NCBI RefSeq assembly: GCF_030547005.1
Contig: NZ_JAUOPN010000006.1
Location: 1 to 64,000 of the forward strand
Length of the DNA stretch: 64,000 bases
DNA from: Maribacter sp. 1_MG-2023
GTDB lineage: Bacteria; Bacteroidota; Bacteroidia; Flavobacteriales; Flavobacteriaceae
Reading direction: 5' to 3'
Part shown: piece by piece, positions 8,826 to 17,679 of the stretch
Layout: each line of letters begins with the position of its first letter
Numbering within the stretch: position 1 is the first letter of the stretch
Program-made: the position numbers and the translations under genes
The notes under the pieces: generated by a model
Told to the model about the DNA's origin: nothing
Database searches by the model: none
Seen by the model: the letters and a program-made list of their open reading frames with translations, nothing else

Positions 8826-8900
8826 CAAATATAACGAGTGATTTATTACGATTTCTATGATATTAATCATCTTTTTAAACACTATGCTTTACTATTTTTA
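8826..8900. promoter_or_regulatory. Divergent nap/moeA promoter with one Crp/Fnr-type palindrome
   Basis: ATGAT-ATTA-ATCAT at 8857-8870 is a perfect palindrome like an Fnr box. On the plus strand TATTTTTA (8893-8900), seven of eight positions of TAnnTTTG, begins 22 nt after it, facing napD. On the minus strand a perfect element, TATATTTG, occupies 8833 to 8826, 23 nt from the palindrome, facing moeA. One bound activator could therefore switch both operons. The rest of the 295-bp gap is AT-rich and shows nothing else I can name. Confidence 0.65.
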
Positions 8901-8963
8901 TTAAATTGTTAAACAACTGTTAAAGAAAATTAATAGTTCTCACCCTTAAATGACCGACCAAAA

Positions 8964-9197
8964 ATGCCCATTAAAAGTTATCTAGCTCACCCTATCGCAG
9001 GAAGAAAAGAAGAATTAATGACCGCATTAGTTACTCTTGGACAATGCGAAGTTATTCCTGCTGAGAACCAAAACATTTTGGCATTGGTTACCGATACCCA
9101 AAACGAAAAAGAAGACGAAATACTAAAAGAAAAAATTGAAGCCCTAAGCAGTCTAAAATTACTTGCCTTAGTTTCTGGTTTTAACACCTCTCAATAA
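8964..9197 (+). CDS. napD: NapD-like chaperone for nitrate reductase maturation
   Basis: 77 residues, the size of NapD. NapD proteins are ferredoxin-fold cytoplasmic chaperones that bind the Tat signal peptide of NapA and hold back export until the molybdenum cofactor is in. The start MPIKSYLAHP, the centre NILALVTDT and the LLALVSGF end fit the short beta-alpha-beta pattern of the family. It is the first gene of the rightward nap operon, 11 bp before napA, which supports the call more than the short sequence alone. The Crp/Fnr-type promoter lies about 65 bp upstream. Confidence 0.85.
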   Translation: MPIKSYLAHPIAGRKEELMTALVTLGQCEVIPAENQNILALVTDTQNEKEDEILKEKIEALSSLKLLALVSGFNTSQ

Positions 9198-9208
9198 TTT
9201 ATATAGCT

Positions 9209-11536
9209 ATGTACGATTCTGTAACAAATAGAAGGAGTTTTATAAAAAAAATGGCAATGTTGTCTGCAATTACAGCGGCTGCATCTATGTTTCCAGGTAT
9301 TGTATTTGCCAGGGAACAAGAAAAAGGAATTCCTGAAAATGCAAAACTAGATTGGAAAAAAGGTCCGTGTAGATTCTGCGGCGTAGGTTGTGGCATACTT
9401 GTAGGTACTGAAAACGGAAAAGCTGTTGCGGTAAAAGGTGATCCAAACTCGGCAGTGAATAAAGGGTTATTATGTGTAAAAGGATACCACCAGATTATGT
9501 GTATTCAATCTAAAGACAGACTTGAAACAGCCTTAGTAAAGAAAAATGGAAAATACGTAGAAACCCCATTAAGTGAAGCTTTAGATCTAGTTGCCTCTAA
9601 GATGAAAGAATCAATTTCGCAGAACGGTAAAGATTCTGTAGCCATGTATACTTCCGGCCAGTCTACCATACCAGAAGGCTATATTGCTTCTAAATTTATG
9701 AAAGGAGCTATTGGAACCAATAATCTAGATTGTAATGCACGCCTTTGTATGGCAAGTGCCGTTACAGGGTTCTTAACCTCTTTTGGGGCAGATGAGCCTA
9801 TGGGTTGTTATGAAGATATTGATCACGCAGATTATTTTGTTACCTGGGGTAATAATATGGCAGAAATGCACCCGGTGTTATTCTCTAGAATGTTGGAACA
9901 AAAAACGAAACGTGGTGCTAAAATTATAGATTTTGCTACACGAACTACACGTTCTAGTACGGCATCTGATAGGTCTATCTTATTTGAACCGCAGACAGAC
10001 TTAGCGGTGGCTAATGCTATTTGTTATGAGATCATAAAAAACGGTTGGGTAAATAAATCCTTTGTTGAGAAGCATTGTAGCTTTAGTAAAGGTCTTACCA
10101 ATATTGGTTACGGTTTAGAAGACAAGTTTAAGTTTACTGATAAGCCAGAGAAAATAGATTTTGAATCTTATAAAGAATTTCTAAAAGATTATAGTCCAGA
10201 GAAAGTATCTAAATATTCTAAGGTATCGGTTAAGGACATTAAATATCTAGCGGCTATTTATGGTGACCCCAATAAAAAAGTAGTATCCTACTGGTGTATG
10301 GGAATGAACCAACACACTAGAGGAACATGGATGAACAATCTTGTTTACAACATTCATTTACTTACAGGTAAAATTTCACAACCTGGCAACGGGCCCTTTT
10401 CATTAACAGGGCAGCCATCTGCTTGCGGTACCGCTCGTGAGGTGGGAACCTTTACACACAAACTACCACACGGTTTAGTAGTGAATAAGAAAGATAGAGA
10501 AATGGCAGCTAAAATTTGGAAAGTTCCTGTAGAGCGTATTCCATCTAAACCTACCTATCATGCCACTGAAATGTTCCGAGCTGTAGATCGTGGAGATATT
10601 AATTTTATATGGGTACAAGCTACCAACCCTTTAGTTTCATTACCTAAGACCAGCCGTTACCGACCAGCAATGGAAAAGAAATCTTGTTTTGTTGTTGTTT
10701 CAGATGTATTCCCTACACCTACTACAGATGTAGCAGATGTTATTTTGCCGGCCGCTTGGCACATAGAAAAAGGTGGACTTTATGGTAATTCTGAGCGAAG
10801 AACACAGTATTGGCAGAAAATGGTTGATGCTCCAGGAGATGCAACACCAGATACTTGGATGTTTATTGAAGTAGCAAGACGAATGGGGTTTGAGGGCCTA
10901 TTCCCTTATAGCAAAGAAAATCACGTAGAAGAAATATATTACGAATACAGACAATTTCATGAAGGTGCAGAACACAGTATGGCACCACTTGAAGTTTTAA
11001 AGAAAGAGTCTGGGGTTATATGGCCTTATGTAAACGGCAAGTCTACTCAATGGCGTTATAATGCAAAATATGACCCCGCTTGTTCAAATGATGAAGACTT
11101 CCATTTTTATGGTAAACCAGATGGTAGAGCCGTAATCTGGCAACGTCCTTTTGAAGATGCACCAGAGAAACCAAATCAAGAATATCCATTCTGGTTAAAT
11201 ACAGGGCGAGTTGTAGAACACTGGCATACAGGATCTATGACACGTAGAATTCCAGTACTACATCAAGCAATGCCTAATGCTTATGTAGAGTTTCACCCAG
11301 ATGATGCGAAAGCTTTAGGAATTAGGAACGGAGAAAACATTAAAGTAAGCTCTCGCCGTGGTTCTTGCACCTTACCAGCATCTATTAATGAGAGAGGTTT
11401 ACCAACCAAAGGGCAAGTATTCGTTCCTTTCTTTGATGAAAATATGTTAATTAATGATGTAACCTTAGACTCGTTCTGCCCTATTTCTAAAGAACCAGAC
11501 TATAAAAAATGCGCGGTTAAAGTAGAAAGAGCATAG
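9209..11536 (+). CDS. napA: NapA, periplasmic nitrate reductase catalytic subunit
   Basis: 775 residues of the molybdopterin bis-MGD oxidoreductase family; it reduces nitrate to nitrite in the periplasm. A Tat signal is present at the N terminus (NRRSFIKKMA, hydrophobic stretch to about residue 34). A [4Fe-4S] motif follows with cysteines near residues 54, 57, 61 and 89 (CRFCGVGC ... GLLCVKG). The molybdenum-ligating cysteine is in CNARLCMAS at about residue 180. Later parts include the MGMNQHTRGTW and QPSACGTAREVG segments and the C-terminal cap (GRVVEHWHTGSMTRR) of NapA. No premature stop or frameshift is seen. It needs bis-MGD cofactor, yet moaA beside it is broken, so moaA function must come from another copy if NapA is active. 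Confidence 0.96.
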   Translation: MYDSVTNRRSFIKKMAMLSAITAAASMFPGIVFAREQEKGIPENAKLDWKKGPCRFCGVGCGILVGTENGKAVAVKGDPNSAVNKGLLCVKGYHQIMCIQSKDRLETALVKKNGKYVETPLSEALDLVASKMKESISQNGKDSVAMYTSGQSTIPEGYIASKFMKGAIGTNNLDCNARLCMASAVTGFLTSFGADEPMGCYEDIDHADYFVTWGNNMAEMHPVLFSRMLEQKTKRGAKIIDFATRTTRSSTASDRSILFEPQTDLAVANAICYEIIKNGWVNKSFVEKHCSFSKGLTNIGYGLEDKFKFTDKPEKIDFESYKEFLKDYSPEKVSKYSKVSVKDIKYLAAIYGDPNKKVVSYWCMGMNQHTRGTWMNNLVYNIHLLTGKISQPGNGPFSLTGQPSACGTAREVGTFTHKLPHGLVVNKKDREMAAKIWKVPVERIPSKPTYHATEMFRAVDRGDINFIWVQATNPLVSLPKTSRYRPAMEKKSCFVVVSDVFPTPTTDVADVILPAAWHIEKGGLYGNSERRTQYWQKMVDAPGDATPDTWMFIEVARRMGFEGLFPYSKENHVEEIYYEYRQFHEGAEHSMAPLEVLKKESGVIWPYVNGKSTQWRYNAKYDPACSNDEDFHFYGKPDGRAVIWQRPFEDAPEKPNQEYPFWLNTGRVVEHWHTGSMTRRIPVLHQAMPNAYVEFHPDDAKALGIRNGENIKVSSRRGSCTLPASINERGLPTKGQVFVPFFDENMLINDVTLDSFCPISKEPDYKKCAVKVERA

Positions 11537-11539
11537 ATT

Positions 11540-12256
11540 ATGAAAAAGAGACTTGGAATCATATCGTTTTTTGTCATAATCTTCATAGCGTTTATCGTTG
11601 TTTGGAACTATAGCTATGAACAAGGGTTAGAAGAAGCTTATATACCCATTATCGAAACACCAACAGGAAATTTCATTCCCTCAGAAAGTGGTGTTTTTAG
11701 ACGATTTGATGATGCAGGTATAGATTATCTAAATATGCCTGTAGATGAAAATCATCAACGAACGTTAGATACATATTATGATAATAGAGCATATCCAGGT
11801 GCTCCACCTAGTATTCCTCACCCGGTAATAAAAGAGCGAAGTTTTGGAGGCAATACCTGTATACAATGTCATCAAAATGGCGGATTTGTAGAAAAATTTA
11901 ATGCCTATGCCCCTGTTACACCGCATCCAGAGATGATAAACTGTCGACAGTGCCACGTTACTAAGAACACAACTAGTAATTTTATAGAAAATGGCTTTGA
12001 AAAACCAGAACCACCAAAAGTAGGTGAAGGAGCAAACAATGCATTAGTAGGAAGCCCGCCAATGATACCACATCAATTACAGATGAGAGAAAGTTGTATT
12101 TCTTGTCACGGAGGACCAAGTGCCCCTAAAGAAATAAGAGTTTCGCACCCAGACCGGATCAATTGTAGACAATGCCATTTACCAAAGCAAACTGAGCAAC
12201 CAAATATTGATACGAATACATTTTTAAGACAATTCGAAAAATTAAATGAAAAATAG
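11540..12256 (+). CDS. NapB-like cytochrome c with four haem motifs
   Basis: 238 residues, anchored by one N-terminal hydrophobic helix (about residues 5-22). Four CxxCH haem sites are seen near residues 107, 135, 186 and 209. The C-terminal half (PPMIPHQLQMRES, CISCHGG, SHPDRINCRQCH) is the classical diheme NapB unit, the electron donor to NapA. The N-terminal half repeats the same plan (PPSIPHPVIKERSF, CIQCHQNGG, PHPEMINCRQCH), so the protein appears to be an internal duplication giving a tetraheme NapB. NapB is usually diheme and soluble or anchored. It starts 3 bp after the napA stop and overlaps the next cytochrome gene by 11 bp, so the three are translated together. Confidence 0.85.
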   Translation: MKKRLGIISFFVIIFIAFIVVWNYSYEQGLEEAYIPIIETPTGNFIPSESGVFRRFDDAGIDYLNMPVDENHQRTLDTYYDNRAYPGAPPSIPHPVIKERSFGGNTCIQCHQNGGFVEKFNAYAPVTPHPEMINCRQCHVTKNTTSNFIENGFEKPEPPKVGEGANNALVGSPPMIPHQLQMRESCISCHGGPSAPKEIRVSHPDRINCRQCHLPKQTEQPNIDTNTFLRQFEKLNEK

Positions 12257-12878
12257 AACGCTAATATATCTTGTAGTATTACTTCTAGGGGGTACCTTAA
12301 TTTCTTGCAAAGAAAAAGAAGGAGAATACCACTCCATATCCGATAAAATAGAAGCAGAAAGTAAACCATACCACGGTAACCTGACCTCAGATGAGTTATT
12401 AGTTGATACAGAACTAATAAAAATTACCGAAGGGGAAAATACCTTTCTAATTCCAGAACGAAAAAGTCAAATAAAATCATTTGCCTGTATCGAATGTCAT
12501 AGTAAACCGTTATCTGAAATGGCAGGTACAGACATACAAAAAGCACATTGGGATATTAAACTGAGCCATGCAAATGGCGATGCCATGAACTGTGCAACCT
12601 GTCATAACGGTTCGAATATGAACAATCTAAACAGTTTAACAGGTAAAGACATTGATTTCAACTTAAGTTATAAAATTTGTTCGCAATGCCATTCTAATCA
12701 GTTTGAAGATTGGAAAGGTGGCGCTCACGGTAAAAAAGTAGCTGGATGGGCTCCGCCCCGAGCATCTAATACCTGTGTAAACTGTCATAATCCACACAGT
12801 CCAAGTTTTGAAAAAAGATGGCCCGTACAATTCAATACAAAAACGGCTATAGAACGTAACGAAGGTTTAGATCATTAA
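12246..12878 (+). CDS. Tetraheme c-type cytochrome lipoprotein of the nap operon
   Basis: 210 residues. A lipoprotein signal ends with LISC, putting the lipid-bearing cysteine at about residue 21. Four CxxCH motifs lie near residues 81, 116, 145 and 177, the last followed by NPHSPSFEKRWP. The arrangement is that of small multihaem electron carriers of the cytochrome c3/NrfB type rather than NapC. By position between napB and the iron-sulfur subunit it most likely passes electrons from the membrane-bound ferredoxin/NrfD-like module to the NapB-like protein. The start overlaps napB by 11 bp. I do not know a gene symbol for it. Confidence 0.8.
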   Translation: MKNRTLIYLVVLLLGGTLISCKEKEGEYHSISDKIEAESKPYHGNLTSDELLVDTELIKITEGENTFLIPERKSQIKSFACIECHSKPLSEMAGTDIQKAHWDIKLSHANGDAMNCATCHNGSNMNNLNSLTGKDIDFNLSYKICSQCHSNQFEDWKGGAHGKKVAGWAPPRASNTCVNCHNPHSPSFEKRWPVQFNTKTAIERNEGLDH

Positions 12879-12888
12879 ACATAAAGGT

Positions 12889-14016
12889 ATGAGTGATAAT
12901 AAAAAGTGGTACTCTCTAGACCTAGGTCTAAACAATAAAAAAGAATCATCAGGTACTTGTGGTTGCGGTAAAACAGAAGGTAGCTGTAACAGCAGTCCTA
13001 AAGAAGAAGAACTAAGCGCCGATGAGTTTTACGAGGCTGCCATTAATGCATCTATTGGTGAAGAACGCCACCGAGATGGTTTTGAGCAGGTTTTTGATGT
13101 AAAAATGGACAGAAGAAGTGCCTTCAAAAAACTAACTGCTAGCCTTTTAATTGGCGCTGGCGCAGTTACTACTTCATGTAGCGTAACCACCGGAAGCGAT
13201 ACCAAAGAAAAAGCTCAGATAGATTGGGAAGAGCAGTTTAAAGGAAACTATAAACTAATGACCGATGAGGAGAAGCAAGGCACCATAAATAGACTTATGC
13301 GTTCATATGAATTAAGAACGCATAAGAAAATAAACATGACAGCAGAAAATGCGGCAGAAGATGTACTCTTTGGCTATGCTTTCAATATTTCAAAGTGCCA
13401 AGGGTATATGAATTGTGTAAGCGCCTGTGTAGAAGAGAACAACCAAGACCGAAATTCTGAAATGCAATACATCCGTATTCATGAGATGAAAGATGGTGAA
13501 GGTTTTAAATTCAATAAAGCTGATGATAACTATTATCACGAGGTACCTGCAGAAGGCCATTTTTATATGGGAACGCAGTGTTTTCATTGTGATAACCCGC
13601 CTTGTGTAGAAGTTTGCCCCGTTCAGGCTACGTGGAAAGAAGAAGACGGTCTTGTGGTTATAGATTATGACTGGTGTGTTGGCTGCCGTTATTGTATGGC
13701 TGCTTGCCCTTACGATGGCAGAAGATTTAACTGGAGCAAACCTGAAGTTCCTGAACAAGAAGTTAACAAAAATCAACATTACTTAGGGAACAGAATGCGT
13801 AAAAAAGGTGTCATGGAAAAGTGTACATTCTGTGTGCAACGCACGCGTAAAGGTAAAAATCCTGCTTGTGTAGAAGCATGCCCTACAGGTGCCCGTATTT
13901 TTGGTAACCTATTAGATCCTGATAGTACCATACGTTGGGTATTAGAAAATAAGAAAGTATTTAGGTTGAAAGAAGATTTAGGTACAGAACCTAAATTCTG
14001 GTATTTTATGGACTAA
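12889..14016 (+). CDS. Four-cluster ferredoxin subunit, NrfC/NapG/TtrB-like, exported by Tat
   Basis: 375 residues. An unusual N-terminal extension of about 70 residues, with cysteines in TCGCGKTEGSC, precedes a Tat-type signal (MDRRSAFKKL then a hydrophobic stretch and a TTSC lipobox-like end near residue 97). The rest carries ferredoxin motifs: second cluster CFHCDNPPCVEVCP (about 231-243), third CVGCRYCMAACP (263-273), fourth KCTFC and ACVEACPTGAR (312-331). The first reads KCQGYMNCVSAC (170-180), where the second cysteine of the usual CxxCxxCxxxC is tyrosine (codon TAT; TGT would restore it). Such proteins take electrons from an NrfD-type quinol-oxidising subunit, which is the next gene. 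Here the pair probably replaces NapC/NapGH. Confidence 0.85.
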   Translation: MSDNKKWYSLDLGLNNKKESSGTCGCGKTEGSCNSSPKEEELSADEFYEAAINASIGEERHRDGFEQVFDVKMDRRSAFKKLTASLLIGAGAVTTSCSVTTGSDTKEKAQIDWEEQFKGNYKLMTDEEKQGTINRLMRSYELRTHKKINMTAENAAEDVLFGYAFNISKCQGYMNCVSACVEENNQDRNSEMQYIRIHEMKDGEGFKFNKADDNYYHEVPAEGHFYMGTQCFHCDNPPCVEVCPVQATWKEEDGLVVIDYDWCVGCRYCMAACPYDGRRFNWSKPEVPEQEVNKNQHYLGNRMRKKGVMEKCTFCVQRTRKGKNPACVEACPTGARIFGNLLDPDSTIRWVLENKKVFRLKEDLGTEPKFWYFMD

Positions 14017-14060
14017 CACGTATAGTGTTTATTAAAAGAAAGCACATAAATCGAAACGTT

Positions 14061-14081
14061 CAGAATATATTAAAAATTCTG
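14061..14081. repeat. Small inverted repeat between the ferredoxin and NrfD-like genes
   Basis: CAGAAT and ATTCTG are separated by nine bases in the 91-bp gap before the NrfD-like gene. It is weak and without a T-run; it could be an RNA processing or stabilising hairpin, or nothing. Confidence 0.3.
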
Positions 14082-14107
14082 TAGCGGTTGGTTTAAAATA
14101 ATATAAA

Positions 14108-15340
14108 ATGGGAACATTTAAAGTTTTTAAAAGTTTGGTTATAGATAGTTTAGATACTATAACTAAGGGATCTAAACGATATCACTTATGGATGGGTTTT
14201 TTAACCTTGGTAATGCTTATTGGTATGTATTGTTATTCTATACAATTAGAGGAAGGACTTAGCGCTACGGGAATGTCTGACCGCGTTAGTTGGGGGTTAT
14301 ACATTTCTAACTTTACCTTTTTAGTGGGTGTTGCGGCAGCGGCAGTTATGCTAGTAATGCCAACCTATGTTTTAAAAGACCTTGATTTTAAACAAGCCGT
14401 CTTAATTGGTGAGGGCCTAGCAGTAGCTGCACTAATTATGTGCCTAGCGTTTGTTGTCGCCGACATGGGCGAACCCTCTGTACTATGGCATATGATTCCT
14501 GGAATAGGGGTTTTTAACTTCCCTAACTCCATGTTAACTTGGGATGTTATTGTTCTAAACGGCTATCTATTTATAAATATTAGTATTCCCTTTTATATTC
14601 TATTTAAGCATTATCAAAACAAAGAAGCTAAGAAAAGTGTCTATGTTCCCGGTGCTATTTTATCTGTATTTTGGGCTGTGGGAATACATCTTGTAACCGC
14701 ATTTTTATACCAAGGTTTACAGGCTCGTCCATTTTGGAACAATGCTCTATTAGGACCTCGTTTTTTAGCTTCGGCATTTGCTGCAGGCCCTTCACTAATT
14801 ATTTTAATTCTAGCAATTATTCGTTCGTTTACCGCCTTCAAAATAGAGGATAAAACAATCAAAAAAATAGCGATGATCGTAACCGTGGCGGCTCAAATAA
14901 ATTTGATTATGCTTATTTCAGAGTTGTTTAAAGAATTTTATGCTCCTACGCATCATAGCGAAAGTGCCTATTACCTATTCTTTGGCCTACACGGCAAAAA
15001 CGCACTTTTACCTTGGATCTGGACTGCCATTCCCTTGAACGTTCTTGCAACGGTTCTGCTTACTTTTAACAAGCTAAGAAATAACCTCAAAGTTTTGTAC
15101 TTCTGTTGTTTTATACTCTTTGTAGCTATATGGATAGAAAAAGGCTTCGGTTTAATAGTTCCTGGTTTTATACCTGGACCTTATGGAAAAATAGTAGAAT
15201 ATTTACCTACGGGTGTAGAAATTGGCGTAACCATTGGCATATGGGCTCTAGGCGCATTTGTTTTTACTATTCTTGCCAAAACGGCTATTGGTATTGAGTT
15301 AGGTGAGCTTTATTACAAAGACAAAAATACTTCGACATAA
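14108..15340 (+). CDS. NrfD/PsrC-like integral membrane quinol dehydrogenase subunit
   Basis: 410 residues with eight to ten hydrophobic helices spread over the whole length. It fits the NrfD/PsrC/DmsC-type family, which oxidises menaquinol in the cytoplasmic membrane and passes electrons to a ferredoxin partner. Family features seen: the early WMGFLTLVMLIGMY helix, VSWGLYISNFTFLVGVAAA, and late segments with WIEKGFGLIVPGF. It comes 91 bp after the four-cluster ferredoxin gene, the expected order, and is the last gene of the nap operon. With the cytochromes it completes a route menaquinol to NrfD-like, ferredoxin, tetraheme lipoprotein, NapB-like, NapA. Confidence 0.88.
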   Translation: MGTFKVFKSLVIDSLDTITKGSKRYHLWMGFLTLVMLIGMYCYSIQLEEGLSATGMSDRVSWGLYISNFTFLVGVAAAAVMLVMPTYVLKDLDFKQAVLIGEGLAVAALIMCLAFVVADMGEPSVLWHMIPGIGVFNFPNSMLTWDVIVLNGYLFINISIPFYILFKHYQNKEAKKSVYVPGAILSVFWAVGIHLVTAFLYQGLQARPFWNNALLGPRFLASAFAAGPSLIILILAIIRSFTAFKIEDKTIKKIAMIVTVAAQINLIMLISELFKEFYAPTHHSESAYYLFFGLHGKNALLPWIWTAIPLNVLATVLLTFNKLRNNLKVLYFCCFILFVAIWIEKGFGLIVPGFIPGPYGKIVEYLPTGVEIGVTIGIWALGAFVFTILAKTAIGIELGELYYKDKNTST

Positions 15341-15665
15341 TAAAGCTTGATAAATATTTTAGTTTTTTAGTAAAAAATAAAATGGTTGAAATAGAGATAA
15401 GTTTAACAATCGTATACTACAGTGAAAATTTATCATAATAAAATGCCCTGACCAGAGATTCTTTTTCCAATTCACAAAACATGATTATGAAGATTTTAAT
15501 AAATTGGTGTATGCAATGAAATAATTAAAAATTAATGTAAATATCAAAAAGATTGATAATAATATAAACTTCTTACCTCAAAACCTTTCTCGCATATATT
15601 CAGGGGAAAATAAAAAGTTGGCTTCCCTTTCATAATTGCAATAACTAAACCATTGAAAAAGTCAT
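15341..15665. other. 325-bp gap after the nap operon
   Basis: Very AT-rich. A T-run and A-run near 15360-15382 could pair into an AT-only stem at the end of the nap transcript but I would not call a terminator. GGGGAA (about 15603) and TTCCCT (about 15625) just before the next gene are complementary with a long loop. No gene-like frame. Confidence 0.35.
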
Positions 15666-17246
15666 ATGATTCAATCCTATAAAAAGAAGCCGAAATTACA
15701 AGAAAAATATGATAGTATTGTTATAGGATCCGGAATGGGAGGTCTCGCTACTGCCGCAATTTTAGCTAAAGAGGGTCATAAAGTACTTGTTCTAGAAAGG
15801 CACTATACCGCTGGTGGTTTTACACATGTTTTTAAACGTAAAGGTTACGAGTGGGATGTTGGCATACATTATATAGGAGAAATGCAGCGTGAAACCAGTC
15901 TTTTAAAGAAGTTGTTTGACTACATCACAGACGGCGAATTAAAGTGGGCAGATATGGGTAATGTTTACGACCGCATTATCATCGGAAATAAACATTATGA
16001 TCTTGTAAAAGGAGCTAAAAATTTTAAAAAGCAGATGATTGCTTATTTCCCTGAAGAAGAAAAAGCAATAAACAGCTATGTAGATTTAGTTTTTAAGGCT
16101 GTAAAAACAAGTAAAAACTATTATATAAGTAAAGGCATAGCACCTATTTGGAATACCTTATTTGGTAAATATCTTAAAAAACCATTTTACAAATTTTCAG
16201 ACAGAACAACCTATGAGGTTATAAGTTCATTAACGAGCAACGAAACGCTAATAAAGGTCTTAACCGCGCAATATGGCGATTATGGTTTACCGCCAAAACA
16301 AAGTAGCTTTTCTATGCATGCTTCTGTAGTGCGTCATTATTTTGATGGTGGTAGTTTTCCGGTTGGTGGATCTTCTCAAATTGCAAGAAAAGTCGATCCA
16401 GTAATTACAGCTTCTGGTGGCACCATTTTGGTAAGTGCCGAAGTAGCAGAAGTAATTGTTGAAAATAACAAGGCTGTTGGTGTCCGTATGAAAGATGGAA
16501 AAGTATTTCATGCAGATAATGTAATTAGCAATGCCGGTGTAATGACAACCTATAACAAGTTATTACCATCAACTACAGTACAAAAACATCGACTAACCAA
16601 ACAATTACAAAAGGTAAATAGATCGGTAGCACACGCCAGTTTATATATTGGTTTAGAAGGGACACCTGCAGAACTAGGTTTACCAAAAACCAATTATTGG
16701 GTATACCCAGAAAACGGAGATCATGACACCTGCATAAATAACTATTTAAAAGATATGTCTCAACCTTTTCCGTTAGTATATCTTTCTTTTCCTTCAGCGA
16801 AAGATCCAGATTGGTCGAATCGCTATCCTACAAAAAGTACTATTGATGTTATTACTTTGGTGCCCTATGAAGCTTTCGAAGAATGGGAAGGCACACCATG
16901 GAAAAAAAGAGGCGCAGAATATGAAGCCAAAAAAGAAGAATTTGCACAACGGTTATTAAAAGAAGTTTATAAACAACTACCACAAGTTGAGGGTAAGGTA
17001 AATTGCTACGAATTATCTACTCCCCTAACTACACAACATTTTATAAATTATAAGAAAGGGGAGATTTACGGTCTAGACCACACTCCTGCTCGATATAGAC
17101 AGTCATTTTTAAAACCAAAAACCCCTGTCAAGAATTTTTATTTAACGGGACAAGATATTGTAACCGCAGGCATTGGTGGCGCACTTTTCTCTGGCGTACT
17201 AACTACCATGGCAATTACCGGTAAAAATATTTTAAAAAAGGTTTAA
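15666..17246 (+). CDS. FAD-dependent oxidoreductase of the RetSat/CrtI (carotenoid desaturase-like) family
   Basis: 526 residues, normal length for the family. The dinucleotide-binding motif is seen as VIGSGMGGLATAAILAKEG (about residues 19-37), followed by VLVLERHYTAGGFTHVF, which is typical of all-trans-retinol 13,14-reductase and phytoene desaturase-like flavoproteins. The C-terminal FAD-contact motif is NFYLTGQDIVTAGIGGALFSG. These enzymes saturate or desaturate polyene or lipid substrates; the actual substrate is not determined by the sequence. No carotenoid genes lie beside it. It forms its own transcription unit. Confidence 0.85.
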   Translation: MIQSYKKKPKLQEKYDSIVIGSGMGGLATAAILAKEGHKVLVLERHYTAGGFTHVFKRKGYEWDVGIHYIGEMQRETSLLKKLFDYITDGELKWADMGNVYDRIIIGNKHYDLVKGAKNFKKQMIAYFPEEEKAINSYVDLVFKAVKTSKNYYISKGIAPIWNTLFGKYLKKPFYKFSDRTTYEVISSLTSNETLIKVLTAQYGDYGLPPKQSSFSMHASVVRHYFDGGSFPVGGSSQIARKVDPVITASGGTILVSAEVAEVIVENNKAVGVRMKDGKVFHADNVISNAGVMTTYNKLLPSTTVQKHRLTKQLQKVNRSVAHASLYIGLEGTPAELGLPKTNYWVYPENGDHDTCINNYLKDMSQPFPLVYLSFPSAKDPDWSNRYPTKSTIDVITLVPYEAFEEWEGTPWKKRGAEYEAKKEEFAQRLLKEVYKQLPQVEGKVNCYELSTPLTTQHFINYKKGEIYGLDHTPARYRQSFLKPKTPVKNFYLTGQDIVTAGIGGALFSGVLTTMAITGKNILKKV

Positions 17247-17325
17247 GATTTACATCAAATAGAACCACACGAATTAAATTTAGATATAGGTTAACTTTTT
17301 GTATTGCCTATTTAAATTAATTAGA

Positions 17326-17679
17326 ATGAAAATAGATGTTGATACGACGGTATTGTTATCGGATAAAAGATTTCAATTTGGTCGCTTAGAAGTAACTGAA
17401 AAACTTAAAGAACTCAAGAAAGAAGGTTTGATTGACGAAAATCAAATTGAGAAAATATTGAGTGAAGATATTTTGTTAAAGATGAAATACAGAACTTATA
17501 AAAAATGTATTCGACAAGTATTCATCGCTATGCTTTTAATAGGTATTGGTTTAGGACTTATACATAATTCCCCACTATTCTACTCAATTATCGTTGGTGG
17601 AATAATTTTATTTATAAGCTCATTTTTTGGGATTCTATCTAATAAATTGACGAAAAATCAAAAGTTATATTTGAACTAA
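17326..17679 (+). CDS. Small membrane protein of unknown function
   Basis: From the ATG at 17326 the product has about 117 residues (a TTG at 17299 would add nine but gives an unlikely N terminus). The first 65 residues are charged and helical (GRLEVTEKLKELKKEGLIDENQ... spread over 20 residues or more), then two hydrophobic segments at about 70-88 and 92-110 form a membrane hairpin. I do not recognise a family. It sits 80 bp after the RetSat-like gene on the same strand, possibly cotranscribed. Moderate confidence that it is a real gene. Confidence 0.5.
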   Translation: MKIDVDTTVLLSDKRFQFGRLEVTEKLKELKKEGLIDENQIEKILSEDILLKMKYRTYKKCIRQVFIAMLLIGIGLGLIHNSPLFYSIIVGGIILFISSFFGILSNKLTKNQKLYLN

